Below the pieces are notes generated by a model, which saw only the letters and a list, made by a program, of their open reading frames with translations, made no database searches and was not told the DNA's origin. From positions 1,116,001-1,180,000 of the forward strand of contig WHUZ01000011.1 of assembly GCA_015179045.1 (NCBI GenBank): 64,000 nt of DNA, written 5' to 3'. Of this stretch, positions 35,400-47,525 are shown one piece after another. Made by a program: the position numbers and the translations under genes. Each line of letters begins with the position of its first letter. The stretch's first letter is position 1. This DNA is from Kalaharituber pfeilii (lineage: Eukaryota; Ascomycota; Pezizomycetes; Pezizales; Pezizaceae).

Positions 35400-36246
35400 C
35401 TGTGTTTCACCACATCTCGACGCACACCACAATTCGACGCACTTTCCCACCAAAACTAGCCACGCAGAAGAGCGTGTACCTCAACCACTAGAGCAGAATT
35501 TTGTAAGCACTATTTAGAGACACTAAATAAATACTTGTTCTTCATGTTCCGCACCTCTGATCGCTCAAAGAACGCATTCTCAAAGAATTATGGCACAGCG
35601 AAATTTGTAACAATGTCTTGGCATTTATTTGTATGGGATTCTCATACAATATTTCAGCGGACTGAACATACTACTCTTTTTTAGCACTATCACACCAATG
35701 GCCATAGTCTTGTGATTAAAGGGTCTCTCCTAGCTGTATATTGACTCACTTGACTTTATTCAGTCCATTTTGATATATTGCATAGTTGGCATGCTGATAT
35801 ATATTTTCAGGTCCTCTTCCGATACTATTCATATGCAATATTTCTATGAGAATGAAAACATTTTGAACAACTCAATGATTACTTCAAGGATTTTGTTGAT
35901 ACCATTTCTGTATATCTCCATAGGGATAAATTACTCAAATAAAGTGTTTAAATGTTTCTATTGAATGAATTGCAGGTGCAGTGGGTAGATTTCCATATCT
36001 GCAATTTTACCGCAAAAATATATGCCAAGACTTATGTGCAAATGTGCAGAGATATAATTCATCCATAACTACTTTTTTTTTTAAAGTAGAGATGCAGGAT
36101 CTGAAGAATGATGCTTGCTTTAAGCCTCCTAAAAGGCGCATAGAAAAGTAGGTTCTGTTCGTGGAAATATACAGGTTCTCATTCGCTCAGTTTTGGTGGG
36201 AAAGTGCGTCGAATTGTGGTGTGCGTCGAGATGTGGTGAAACACAG
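35400..36246. mobile_element. 847-bp MITE with TA duplication (MITE-4, copy 1)
   Basis: Terminal inverted repeats of about 57 bp begin CTGTGTTTCACCACATCTCG. TA flanks both sides (35398-35399, 36247-36248). The interior is non-coding. A second copy truncated at its left end lies at 55112-55726 and aligns along about 610 bp, and a third short end lies at 63157-63177. Confidence 0.88.
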
Positions 36247-36255
36247 TATTTGCTG

Positions 36256-36258
<3 letters not shown>

Positions 36259-36294
<36 letters not shown>

Positions 36295-36429
36295 CCTTTT
36301 TTTAATAACATTAATCGCGTGCCGCCCTGTGGGGTATGGCGATGTTAGGTACAGGAAAAAGAGGAAGAAAATAAGAGAAAGCGAAAGAGAAAAACCATCT
36401 CATTGTTCCACCCAGTCCATCAGCGCGAC
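36259..36429 (-). mobile_element. Truncated LINE insertion, family B
   Basis: Poly-T followed by the inverted B tail and about 110 bp of 3' untranslated sequence. The perfect 12-bp duplication 'tatttgctgcat' is at 36247-36258 and 36430-36441. The insertion abuts the right end of MITE-4. Confidence 0.9.
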
Positions 36430-36441
36430 TATTTGCTGCAT

Positions 36442-37309
36442 TTTTTTTTTTTTTTTAATATATCAGTACTCGCGTGCCGCCCTATGAGCTATGGCGAGAT
36501 TATGGTTAAATCCAGATAAGAAATAGAAATAAGATAATAGAAAATTAAGCTTCAAAGGTGAACACTAGAGATAGAAAATGAAAGTCAAGTATTGCATAAA
36601 AGTCAGATATTCTCCGCCGTCCATCTACAGTTGTCCTGCCCATTCCAGAATGTCCACTAGAGGGTTACTGTCCTTGCTCTTGGGTCCCCTGATTAGGTCT
36701 GTTCTGCCCCCCGGCCATTTCCTTTTCCATGTTCTGCATGTGGTGAGCACGTGGGTAATGGATTCCTCCGCTTCTCCGCACCACCGGCACTTAGGCTTTC
36801 TGCTTTGCCGATTCTGTGTTGCCGTTCTCTTAGCCCCTTACTCCCCAATATGCCCGCGAGTGTCGATACTCTTCGTTCTAAGGGTGTCAGCAGTCTGTAA
36901 CTGAGTTCCAGTCGGTTCCTCTCCGCGGCTCTCCAGGATCTGGACAGTTGTTTTATCCCCGCCTCGGTAATCATCTCGTCTTGGTATTTGAGGTGGGCAC
37001 CTATTTGGGCGGCTCTGTCGGCTTCTGTGTTCCCCTTGATCCCTCTGTGGCTTTTCACCCACATTACCGCTACATCTAGGTCGCCTTTCAGGGTTCTCGT
37101 CTCCCATTTATCCCTGACTAATTGTGTCGCGCCTTCATATGTGGGTTCCCCGTTGGCTATCTTTTGAAGTTTGGAGATAGCTACCTTGGAGTCTGTGACT
37201 ATTAGCAGCTCTTCCTGCTGGTGTTCTAGTGCTTTGCCCACGGCTATGAGCTCCGCATCGTTGACCGTGCTCTGTGCGCCCATGTATATGGAGGTCGGGC
37301 GGCCGTTGG
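36442..37309 (-). mobile_element. 5'-truncated LINE, family B
   Basis: An 868-bp insertion flanked by 'atttgctgcat' (36431-36441 and 37310-37320), the same target word used by its left neighbour. The minus strand encodes the end of ORF2 (see next entry), then a 3' untranslated region, the B tail and poly-A. Confidence 0.88.
36619..37309 (-). pseudogene. LINE ORF2 C-terminus: RNase H and CCHC knuckle
   Basis: The minus-strand frame opens inside an RNase HI domain: NDAEL, then VTDSKVAISKLQ, then WVKSHRGIKGNTEAD, with acidic and His residues at catalytic positions. A single frameshift near 36795 leads into CRWCGEAEESITHVLTTC, a CX2C...HX4C zinc knuckle, and KRKWPGG, ending ...LVDILEWAGQL. This is the arrangement of Tad1-clade ORF2 C-termini. 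The reverse transcriptase part is missing through 5' truncation. Confidence 0.85.
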
Positions 37310-37653
37310 ATTTGCTGCATTAGCACCAATGGAAACTTGTGTTATATTGAGGCCGACCAGGTCGAAAACGGTTGATTTTTGCTTCTTTTTGTTGTAGTGG
37401 GTTGAGATTTTTCGGGTCATAAGGATGGGAATGGTATGCATAAACAAGGAACATGGTGAACCCTTGTGACTATCCCTCTCCCACGGTTCAAGTTACCCTC
37501 AAAGTGTAGCCAACGCTGCCTAACTACAAGACACACTTGATCTTTGATCTCCTTTTTTTCACTCACACATCACCTTCAATAAAAGCCAGGCCCGCCCTTG
37601 GAGGCTCAAAAGAGAGAACGCTGAGTGAAAGTTGGGAACGCGGACAGATGGGT

Positions 37654-37655
<2 letters not shown>

Positions 37656-37686
<31 letters not shown>

Positions 37687-37728
37687 TATATCATTACTCG
37701 CATGCCGCCCTGAGGGCTATGGCGAGGT
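37656..37728 (-). mobile_element. Tail-only LINE insertion, family B
   Basis: B tail on the minus strand with a long poly-A. The imperfect duplication 'gacagatgggtgc' / 'gacagataggagtgc' is at 37643-37655 and 37729-37743. Confidence 0.8.
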
Positions 37729-37943
37729 GACAGATAGGAGTGCCTATGCGGTAATTCTTGTAGAATGGTTAAAAGTATATGACCCTAGTACGTTCCGAAT
37801 TAACTGGGACGTTGCTATCCAATGGCCTAAGCTTGCAGCGTGCCGCGACCGCGTGTCTGGACTGCCATCGTATACTTCGCACGGGTGGTAACGAGTGCAA
37901 CCGCGCTAAGCAATATAGTCTACTTTGCGCAGGGTTCTTATTC

Positions 37944-39057
37944 TTTTTTTAATTTTTTTTTTTTATCACGTAGCCCCGCTTACCGCTGTTCGCTATGGCA
38001 GGGTCCCTGGACCGAAGTCCTTATGGCTCGGAGACACGCACCTGTGCAACTACATACAAAATCGTCCTCTATATAACAAAAACAAAATGAAACCCACCAC
38101 TTTCAAATGACGTCGAGGAGACACGACGCGAAAGCCCAATCTTCCAAGAAAAAAATCAAGCACGAATACCCAACATTCTCACAGGCACGCATATCCATTC
38201 CCTCCACATCCTTCCCCTTCCCCTTACTGTACACCTTTGTAGTTCTATCCCAGTCATGCAGGCATGAGTGGTGCCACTTGCCTGATAACGTTACCTTCAC
38301 TGGTGTTTGACTATCTGATTCTACCTCCGCCTCTAGGTAGATAACAATCGAGCTAGTCTTCTTTCTCTCCCTGCTTTCTTTCCTCACCAAACATATTGCC
38401 GCAACAAGCTTCCCCATCCATGGGTTCACCTTTTCCATCCAATCTCTTATTATTCCCAAGTTCTTCGTCATTGCTATGCCATGCACCACAACTGCCCGGC
38501 CAGATTGTGGGAGTATTTCTTTCCGGAATGGTCTTGCTTTCAGAGATGTTGGAGGCTTCTTTTTCTTCACCAGTTTGGATGTGTTCTGCTTTGGGGTATT
38601 GGCACTGGGTGCCCTTTCTGCATGTTTGGATTGGGAAGCGGTAGACTTTGTTTGGTTTTCTGGTGGAATGCTTTGAGAGACAGTTGCTGCATATGATAGC
38701 GGAGGTATTGTCTCTGGCTCAGTCTGTGTTTTCCCTTCCTTTTGTGTATAACTTCAGTGTATGGCTGCATATCTTTGCAAGTTTTCCCTTTCACTGCTGT
38801 TACGAGTAGATCTATGCGCTGGTGTGTGAAGTTAATAATGCTTAGGAACATGTCTGTTGGCTCGAAGTTTGGTCTCTTCATCTGGTCTTCTACACATTTC
38901 TGGATGTGTCCAATGATGTCTCCACTGCCTCAAGCATATCAGTCATATTGACTCCACCGACTCTTTCACTAATTGACTTGAGCAATGGGGCCTCGAGACG
39001 AGTACTTCTGGCAAGTGTTGTTTTAGCACCCGTAGCTGTGATTTTCGGTGCCAGGCT
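37944..39057 (-). mobile_element. Half-LINE: ORF1-like gene with family-A tail
   Basis: A perfect 15-bp duplication 'gcagggttcttattc' (37929-37943, 39058-39072) bounds a 1114-bp insertion. Its left edge is the A tail and poly-A in minus orientation. The minus strand reads an ORF1-like region broken by frameshifts. There is no reverse transcriptase. It aligns over most of its length with the insertion at 50729-51936. Confidence 0.88.
38103..38881 (-). pseudogene. ORF1-like coding remnant
   Basis: The minus-strand frame at 38570-38103 contains SGRAVVVHGIAMTKNLG, then RDWMEKVNPWMGK, SSIVIYLEAEV and VTLSGKW. It matches the ORF1-like frame at 51627-50971 and, more distantly, the 33-kb half-LINE. 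An upstream frame (38881-38567) supplies the N-terminal part, so at least one frameshift separates them. It is probably an RNA-binding domain of a retrotransposon ORF1 protein, inactive in this copy. Confidence 0.72.
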
Positions 39058-39072
39058 GCAGGGTTCTTATTC

Positions 39073-39290
39073 GAATCCCTCCGAGCAGCTAGAAGTAGTC
39101 TTTCCAGAACGCCTGTCCTAGAATCAGCTCTTACATGTTGATTTAGGGTACGATGGCTCCACTCATTGTGCATATACCTTTTCAAAACTTGAGCTATTAT
39201 CTCAATACTATCTTAGAATTAATAGCGAACTTGAAGATGCAGCTTTCAAGTCACGTGCCACCCCATCGGCCCCCCAGCTTTATTCAAACC

Positions 39291-39332
<42 letters not shown>

Positions 39333-40652
39333 TCACTCACTCACTCACTCACTCATTCACTCACTCACTCTCACACACACTCACACACACTCACACTCAC
39401 ACACACACACTCACTCTTCACATGAACTACCACTAGCACGATGAACAAGAGAGAACGTGAGAGAAGACTATTAAGGTGCGATAATCTCCCGTTCGATCCA
39501 TTGAGACAATCCCTATGTTAGTGCAGGTCTAAACACTTCATCTTAAGTCATGCACTGAGGTCATTGCTATGTCGACCCATCGTTCGACTGCTGCTAAGTC
39601 GGTTGTAATCGGCTGTTAATCGGTGATCGTCATTCGGTAACTCAACTCGACTTAGCTGTCATTAGAATACCCAAAGCAGGTTCGATATGGAGCTCAAAAA
39701 CACCGTCGAGCACGCAAAATGTACATTAGTAGCTGCATACATCTGTAAACAAATGGGGGAGCATCAATTCAATCCTCTTCAAGCTCCGCTCACGTCATGT
39801 ATGTAAGTCTGCCGAATTACCCATGCACGCGAGTGGCAGACTTAAAGTCGAATCATATCCACCGCTACATTGCCTCTAAGTAGCCAAGTTATTTGTGCTT
39901 AGTGGTCACCCTTTCAAGCCACCAGTTACGAAACTACTGTATTGCCACTACTCTAGCTCTGCCACTAGCCACTATCAATGACTTTTTCCAATCCGGTCTC
40001 AAAGAGCTAGAGCCACACTGATGCCGGGTCGACTAAGCAACACTCTTTCATTGATTGAATCACGTAATATTGAGAGCTCGATAGCATCCACGATTAAGAA
40101 GTACCTCATCCATTTGATGCGCAAGTCTTCCACATATTGATACAACCAATACTCCACTAAAGAATGTAGTACCTATGTATGTAAAAAAGAATTGTTTGTA
40201 AGTATGAAATACCGTACCCCACAGAAATAGAAACTCAGTAATAGCCATAGAACCCAACATTGACAGGAGCCCCGAGAGAAAAAAGAAAGAAGAACCTCCT
40301 ATTCTGGCGAACGTAAATGAAGGAGCCAGGAAAAAAAAAATAAAAAGACGACACGAGGGAGATCCCAAGGAAGTACAAGCAATGAAAGCAAAGGAAAGTG
40401 ATTTGGTATTTGTAGTAAGCCCGTAAACCATCACCTGAATAAATAAAAAGAAAAAAAAAATTTAACAAAAAGTCATGTCCCAAAACCGCAAATGAGAACG
40501 AGAAAAACAGCGAAGTGGCCCTCCATTACATAATATAATATGTCAATGAATCATAAGCATAACCATGCAGCTCAAGCGTCGCAATAAAGGCGCCGGCTCG
40601 CAACACAACAAAAAAAAAAAAAAAAAGAACAAAATACAGAGCAGAAGGCATG
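39073..40652. other. Gene-free stretch with CA/CTCA microsatellite
   Basis: No protein gene was recognised between the half-LINE and the 3' end of the GPCR gene. It contains the microsatellite at 39292-39415 and T-rich sequence near 40060-40480 (read on the minus strand). Confidence 0.45.
39292..39415. repeat. Compound CA / CTCA microsatellite
   Basis: A run of CA units is followed by repeated 'ctca' and mixed 'cacacacact' units. Confidence 0.95.
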
Positions 40653-42283
40653 TCAAGAAACAGCCGCACACGGCCTCGTCGTCGTCGCTATTGACTCCAA
40701 ACTGCTCAACTCCGCCCTCTGCATGTTCCCCATCCCTATACCGCCCATCCCGACCGCTATCCCCTCAAATGACTCCACTTCGGCGTCCTCCTCTATCTTC
40801 TTATCAAACTTCCCCATTACATCCCTTTCCCTATCCCGCTGTAAAGCTATCCCGGTCCTTTCTCCAAAACCTCCCACCCTGCCGGCATGATGACGATATT
40901 CATGATCGGGACGACGACGGCCTCGGCGGGGATTGATGGGGGGTTTTCCAACCAGGGCACGTAGCTGATTGCGGACTTGGAGAAAGAATTGTTTGCATGC
41001 AGGGACGGTTGTCATGACGTAGATGAGGCCGTTCCAAAAGCCTTGACAGGGAAGGACGAGAGCAGAGGTGAAATGGAGTCCAAAATTGGTAGTACCGGGG
41101 TATATAACTGTATAGACTCTGTTGATTGATGATGGAAGCTGTGAGGAGTCATGTTAGGACACTGAAACAAAAATGTGAAAAGATATCATACGTACCCAAG
41201 TGATCACTAACGCCAGAAAGAACAACATCGCGCACCTGCAGTAGGCCCATGCCGCCGTATTCGCCTCCACTGCACTTCTATGCCTCGCTGACACAATTGC
41301 CTTCGCAGTCGTCGGTATTATCGATCTTTCGCCTGTCTCCACCGTGCATGAGTATGTATTCGAATTTGGAAATTGTTGCTGTTGAGCAGCTCCCGCGACA
41401 GGGCTCGGATCACTTAGTATCGGGACTGTCGTACTGGTATTTGAAACTATTTGCACTGCTTGTGTCGTCCTTATAATTGCCCCCGGAGGTGGTGCGGGTC
41501 CCGGGGCAGCAGCAGGAGTTATTGACGTAACGGTTCCTCCTCCAGACCCGTAATTCCCAGTCCCTGTAGTGATAGTCGACGACCCAGGGTCCCGAGCAAA
41601 CAACCGCAGACTTCCACGCAGCTTGAAAATGACCCTCCCCGCGAGAATGTATATAGCAAATGTAAAGAGTAATACCAACCATACAGGACCGTAGAAAGTG
41701 GCAATACGGAGAATCTGCCACTCATCGGAGATCCAGCACCAGAGCGTTGCGGGGCCGTATAGCGGAGCATCTTCCCCATCTAATTTTCGGCCAATGAACA
41801 GAAATACGAGAGCGGGGATCAGTGGAACCCCGTAGCAGAACAGTATATATGGGATTTCAAGTTTCTGTAATCGATGCGAAGAGAATTTCCTGAATACCGT
41901 TAGGTAGACGTTGAATGCCATCGCCGCACACTGCATGATTCCAATTAGACATCCTGACATATATAAGAAACTGTATTATGGGAAAAACTCACAAATAATG
42001 CATCAGCGGGCATAAACCACTGGATGAACATCGCCTGCATCTTACATATCGGGGCGTGAGGATCCTTATGGTATGCTTTTACTGCATCCTGCGATATCAA
42101 GGTCGCAACATTTGTCATAATATTTCCAAATGCAGCAAAGAACGCTAGCCGATTTATAGGCTTGTGAAATGATTGTGAGACGCAAAAAGTCAAGATGATG
42201 AAACCCGCGCCGAGCAGAGAAAACACCGATCCCACCCTGGTGGTCGTTTCCAGAATTGCAAGTTGCCGTACTGTCCACGTCAT
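40653..42283 (-). CDS. cAMP-receptor-like G-protein-coupled receptor
   Basis: Plasma-membrane seven-helix receptor of the fungal Dicty_CAR-like group (Aspergillus GprH-like); the ligand is not deducible. Exon 1 is 42283-41993, exon 2 is 41930-41196, exon 3 is 41138-40653: 503 residues. Intron 1 (41992-41931, GTGAGT, CTAAT, TGCAG) joins MPADALF to CAAMAFNVYLTVFRKF. Intron 2 (41195-41139, GTACGT, CTAAC, CACAG) joins LVITW to LPSSINRVYTVIYPG. The start is the ATG opening MTWTVRQLAILETTTRVGSV, because upstream in-frame residues lack family similarity. Family blocks include FHKPINRLAFFAAFGNIMTN, LFCYGVPLIPALVFLFIG and LWCWISDEW, then IATFYGPVW. The third cytoplasmic loop is long (~110 residues, Gly/Ser/Thr-rich). 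The tail is Arg-rich after helix 7. Confidence 0.92.
41139..41195 (-). other. Intron 2 of the GPCR gene
   Basis: 57 nt, GTACGT...TCCTAACATG...CTCACAG on the minus strand, phase 0. Splicing restores the helix 6 to helix 7 sequence TW|LPSSINRVY. Confidence 0.92.
41931..41992 (-). other. Intron 1 of the GPCR gene
   Basis: 62 nt, GTGAGT...GTCTAAT...CATGCAG on the minus strand, phase 0. A nearer CAG (after 'tatatgt') would put a stop in frame, so the later acceptor is chosen; it gives the expected PADALF|CAAMAFNVYL. Confidence 0.9.
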
Positions 42284-45200
42284 AATGGCCTGTTGTTTTA
42301 TTTCTGTTGTGTGTATCTGGACGATGAGAAGCCGAACAAGTAAAATAGACCCTTCAGGTCTGAGATACGTGTTCCGCAATTTACCGGAATTTGGTATCTT
42401 CTTCACAATCTGTGGTCGAATTTGTTTGTCCGCTTATCCCGAGTGGCATTTAGATCAACGTATAATAACGGCGAATCCGTCAACGAAGCGCGAAGATATT
42501 GAAGTCGAGACCGGTCAGGTACTATCCGCCTTATTAATTGAGCCCTTCAAGAGGGGCGATTGGAGAGCGGCAAAAGCTCTAGAACACACAAAAGGAAACC
42601 TCATGTTAGCCAGTGGTCCAACTCGTCGACCGCCAAGAACAAGCGTAAAAAGCTCATAGATGATGTTAAACAAACAAAGACCTCTTTTATGAAGCCCAGC
42701 CTAACCGCCAGGATAGCAGGTTTCAACACTAGCTTTCCATGTAATGTATCATATACAAGCCAAATTGAAATCATGCATTCTCTGATAAATGCATTTATGT
42801 AGTTCTGGAAAGGTGTAATAGCCAGAGCATTGCCTATTCAAGAAAGAAAGCTGCTGCCGCTACCCCCAATAAAGAGTATTGAAACTCAAATTTTATGCAT
42901 GCAACAAACACAAGTAAAGGGGTATCCAAACAACGTACCTATTTCTTGAATGAAGAGACCGCAAAACCGAAAAAAAAAAAAAAAAAAAAAGAAAAGAAAA
43001 AAAAGAAAAGAAACCAAAGAAAGGCAACGTTAATCTCCGGTCGTTGTTTTAGGTATCTTGTAGCGTATGTCTCGTGTCGTACCAATTATTCCGAAATCCG
43101 TTGAGAAGTCTCACTAAATGATCTCTCACTCGTCCCTCTGGTATTTGCTGATCCTTAATTGAAGCTGTAGAACGCCGAGGTTATTCGTGAAATTCAGATT
43201 GATAAAAATGGAGAAGCAGAATTAATCCAATATCAAGAAAGCCCGAAAATTATCCAACCGAACCCTTTTCCTTCTCTGCTGCAGGAAGGGATTTGACCTT
43301 TCGGGCAAGAGCTCAACGTTGCTACGTCAACCAAAGAGATTATACCGAGTGGCCCGTTGCAACTATGAAAGTTCCAATCCCTTTTCCCACATTCAAGCTC
43401 TTCGGCAGATGTATGTGACTCCAGATATGAATACAAACCTCCCCAGCGGGGTATGCAATATGAAAGCCCTCCGCTGTCGTAATATTATCCCAACCTTTTT
43501 TTTTTTTTTCGCTATCTAATGTATCGTAGTGACTGGATGATAAGCGGAGACGCGGCCGTTGATACTCTGTATAAGAGTGCGCCACAATCTGCTGGCCACC
43601 CAACACACAACAAATGCCTTGCAAGACTGCTCTATACCGTTTCCTTCCGTCGTAGAACGTGGTAAAGAAATATCCATGCGTCAGTTGCTGTTATTAATTG
43701 CACGGCAGGGCGTAAATGCAACACAACCCAGTTATTAGAGTCACTCAATGATCGGATAATCGAACGATGTTGTTTCCTTCTATGTCAATGCCCGTACTGT
43801 TCCGTCACAATGGTGATATTGCATGGAGATGTATGGTGTATGTATGTATGTACGTATGTATATTTCTGGCTGTCCCTGTTGGATAAAAGCTTCGATGCGT
43901 GATAATCTCGACCCTTTTGTTGCAAATTCTCTGCCGTCCGATTAGACAAGGTGCTGCTAAGGAATATCAAGTCGATGGCGAACTCAAGCGTGGGAATCAA
44001 TCAAGTAAGCTCTTCCTGCAGTGCACCCACAGGAATAGGAAGAATATTGCTTCCAGATTTCTAAGAGCAAACGGAAAGGTTAGCAGGGGATCTAGCAATT
44101 TTTGTATCAATAATGCTGCAGTGGAAATGAATGTGGGGCAAGGCGTAAGAGAGTAGTGGTGTGGAGCAGTGGCGCAAGGGGGATCAATTACATTGAACAA
44201 ACCTAAACAGGCTGTTTTGTCTATAATTTATCTGCTGACAGGATATGACATACCTCATGGATGGCGAAGGATATGCAATTAAGCTGTCTCGCTGCGAGTT
44301 GGAACAGGCACGCAGACCTAAACTAGCCAAATGCAACGCCTGGAACAGAAGATAGTAAGTTAATACACGAGACCACGAGGAACAATCACTAGATATTTTA
44401 GCTGGCGGCGAAACATGGAAGTCAGGCGGTAAGCAAATGCCAGTATTGATTTATAATGTACTTAATGTACTAGTCCAGCACTCTCATTGTCTCGGTCAAT
44501 CAGCAGAGTCCGACTAGGATGCCACACCAAACACAATCTCGGTAGATGCAAATCCTCAGCGATTTTAAATTTTTACACGGAGGGAACAGATTTATTTGAC
44601 TTAATCCACCTGATACCACACAACGTCCACTGCGCCAGTAGGCATGGGAATAGTTACTATTTCCGTCCCAATTGCTAGTACCTGACCCATACATTCAACT
44701 CGGCCTCATATGGTGCCCATGAGGATGAGTCGGCACCTGCTGTCACCTTGTTCAAGAGCTCAAAGCAAAGTAAAAAAATTAGCGGTCCTAACCTACTGTA
44801 GGAACATAACACTTGCAGTATGCATAATCAGGCCAAAACTCTAATCCATGCAATTGAGAGGAGGATTCCTTGCTTCCCACTCACCATACCCGTTCAAGCC
44901 CAAGTGCGCAAACTACAGTATTAAGAGTTACTTACATAGTACTAGGCATTTCCTTGCATAGCATGCCTCGTGGTAGACTAAATCTTACCCTAATGTGCTT
45001 CTTTTGTTAAAGCTTTCTGCCTCTCCCCTGCTAGCGCCCGCAGAAGTGGTCAGCTTAAGTATAATAGGGTCAGCAATCGAACTGAGACTCAAAGTTGCAG
45101 TGACCCTGGAGTTGTGTGACGGTAAAGCTTGACTCCATGCAAGCCTGGAGCCAGTTGGCACAAAATTCACCACCTGTCTGAAAAATACCTTACATCTGGT

Positions 45201-45306
45201 ATCAGATTCTTCGTTCCTACACGCTTACCTGCTCCCTGGGGGTAACGATGTCCCACAAAACGATAACGAAAGCCTAAGGGGTCAACCGTGTATGTCGCTT
45301 CAGCTA
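42284..45306. other. Gene-free stretch upstream of the GPCR
   Basis: About 3 kb with no domain-bearing ORF. It contains an A/G-rich tract (42970-43015) and a short GTAT microsatellite near 43835-43862. The region next to 42283 should include the GPCR promoter. Confidence 0.45.
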
Positions 45307-45860
45307 CAGTTTTCCCTTGCTATACCAGATCGGCAAAATCCCGGCCTTTTTCGTCCGTTATAGCAAGGTTCCGTTATAGGATTAAATGCTTGGCAGAAAT
45401 GGGCAGCAAAATAATGGAAACTGCCTAGTTGGGAAATGGATCGACAATGACAGCTTAATTTTTAATTATGTAATGTTAAGTTTAGCAAGCATGTTCAAGG
45501 TGAATGCAAAGGTGGGGTAGCCAAGATTGGATGTAGTAATTTGTATGGAGATAGAGAAGTAAGTGCCTGGCAATTCCTGTCCGGTCCGGTATTCTTAGTG
45601 CGTCCGGTATAGCAAGAGGGTTTTGTATGGGAACGGGATGTAGCAGCCTGAGAGCATCTGATATAGCAAAGGAAAACTGTAACCTATTTTTTTTTTGTTT
45701 ATATGTAATTTGAATTTAAAAGTCCACAGTTTTATTGTCCGCTTTAACTGGGCGTCCAGCATAGCTAATTTTTTATATGTAAATTGCAAAAGCCGTCAAG
45801 AGTTGTCCAGTATAGCAAGGTTTCCGGTTTAACGAGGTCCGGTGTAGCTAGGTGAAACTG
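45307..45860. mobile_element. 554-bp MITE with TA duplication (MITE-3, copy 1)
   Basis: The left end CAGTTTTCCCTTGCTATACC pairs with the inverted right end CAGTTTCACCTAGCTACACC. TA flanks both (45305-45306, 45861-45862). Internal repeats of 'gctatacca'/'tagcaagg' recur. The ends resemble Fot1/pogo-type Tc1/mariner elements. No transposase is present. Confidence 0.78.
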
Positions 45861-46282
45861 TAATTAACTACAATCTACCAGTAGCCACTTTTATGCACTT
45901 GTTAGCGTTGCAATTGCCCTAGAGGACTAGGTACTCTAGACCTCTGCGGCTAGTGGAACATCCTGGTCACTACCTGTTTCGAGAATTGCGAACTCGACCT
46001 AGCGCTAGTCTAATTGCTTAAGACAACAGCAACACCTACAGCAGAAGGTTTGGGCATCCGTGGCTACTGCTCGCCGCTATGTCCGATGTTGGGTCCATGA
46101 CGATCATTTTTGAGAAGAAAACAGGTATGATATCGTTGTCGGCAAACAACTAGTGCCTAATGGCCAGCAAATACACGGATGTACGGTAACTCTCCTGCCT
46201 CTGGGATCATGGTTGAGGTCAGACTAGGGAAAGGAGGCGCATGGATGGAGGAAATTGGGATGATGTGGTGTGGCACTAGCCG

Positions 46283-46360
46283 AAAAAAATAAGTATCCGG
46301 ACAGGGGATCAATGCATATTATGCGCTATGCAGTATTCGGTATAAACTAGCATATTTTCC
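46283..46360. mobile_element. End fragment of MITE-2
   Basis: 'aataagtatccggacagg', 'gatcaatgcatatta' and 'actagcatattttcc' match one inverted arm of the MITE at 18455-18892. The other arm is absent. Confidence 0.65.
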
Positions 46361-46529
46361 CCAGTAGACCTCAACATCTATTTTCTGGCCCTCTATCCAA
46401 GCTCATTGACTCTGAGAATACGTAGCCCCCACTTCCTCTCTCTTGCACAAGCTTATGGGACCCCTCAACTCCTTGATGCCTGGTCACAATTGGTCACAAT
46501 GTTAACCCTGCAGAATGTGGAGTTTAGCT

Positions 46530-46598
46530 TTTTTTTTTTTTTTTTTTTTTTTTCCCCTTCACGTGACCCCGCATGCGGCTGCTCGCCATGGCAGGGCA
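46530..46598 (-). mobile_element. Tail-only LINE insertion, family A
   Basis: Inverted A tail with poly-T. The perfect 12-bp duplication 'tggagtttagct' is at 46518-46529 and 46599-46610. Confidence 0.92.
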
Positions 46599-46610
46599 TG
46601 GAGTTTAGCT

Positions 46611-47523
46611 AATTTTCTGTCTGGTGATGAGACTTGAGTTTAACCACAGATGTCTCTTATGAAACCTATTGTCAAATACCGTCCCCAACCCGCTGCGAGG
46701 GCTAGTCTCGTGCTTCAGGACCTTATCCAACTACAACTACGAAACACTCATATCATGATCCACCGATTCAACGAGTAAAATACGTACATCCACATGACTG
46801 TATATGTTGCAGGGAAAAAAAAGGTCAAAGACCTCACATTACGAGGTGGCAGCACTGCAGCATATTTTATGAGCGACTCATAAACCTCAACTGTGGACAT
46901 GACCAAATTCATGAACTTGAAGAAACGCCCTACGACCTTCCGTTCAATGGCATGGCTTCACAGCCTTCCAATTCTATGGGCACAAGCAATGCAGCATAGC
47001 TTCAACGCCTTCCATATCACAATCCAGAACACCAATAAGGTTGCCATGGATTTAGCAAGTATCGATTTATATTTCATGCCAGGATACGTTCGAGCGCTTG
47101 AATTTAAGCTTGACAAATGCACGATGACTTTATGTCACTAACACATGCATTGCAGAATGCCTGTGTTAGCGCTCAGGATCGTCGGGCATAAAGAAGGATT
47201 CCTTTGAATCCCGAAGGTTTGTCAGATACAGCAGATGTATCCTAGCACACGATCGACTGGGTATAAACGTGCCTCTGATAATAGCATATAGATCGCCGCT
47301 CGTCTAGTACTTCTGGTTTGGGCATAGAAATACAAAAGCAAATCACAGGCCTTATCAACCAGATATTGGGACTCGCTTCCAGACCCCAGTGTCTCAAGGA
47401 GGAAGCTCTCGGTGCGAAGGGCCCAGGGAAATACTCGCTTGCATAGCCCCCATACCCATAACAGCTGGCAACAGGGTTCAGTTCCTTGGCACTTGTCATA
47501 CCAGGTTCGCAGTTTTTCGCAGA
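46611..47523. other. Gene-free stretch
   Basis: An 82-codon ORF at 46893-47141 (+) shows no recognised domain and no splice partner. Nothing else is supported. Confidence 0.4.
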
Positions 47524-47525
47524 TA

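Noticed and set aside
39292..39415. Possible CRISPR-like array
   Set aside because: Plain CA/CTCA microsatellite with no spacer structure, and the genome is eukaryotic.
42195..42659. 154-codon ORF on the plus strand overlapping the GPCR
   Set aside because: Antisense to exon 1 of the GPCR for the first half; the rest has no recognised domain.
46893..47141. 82-codon ORF on the plus strand
   Set aside because: No domain, no introns and no neighbouring exons; likely chance.
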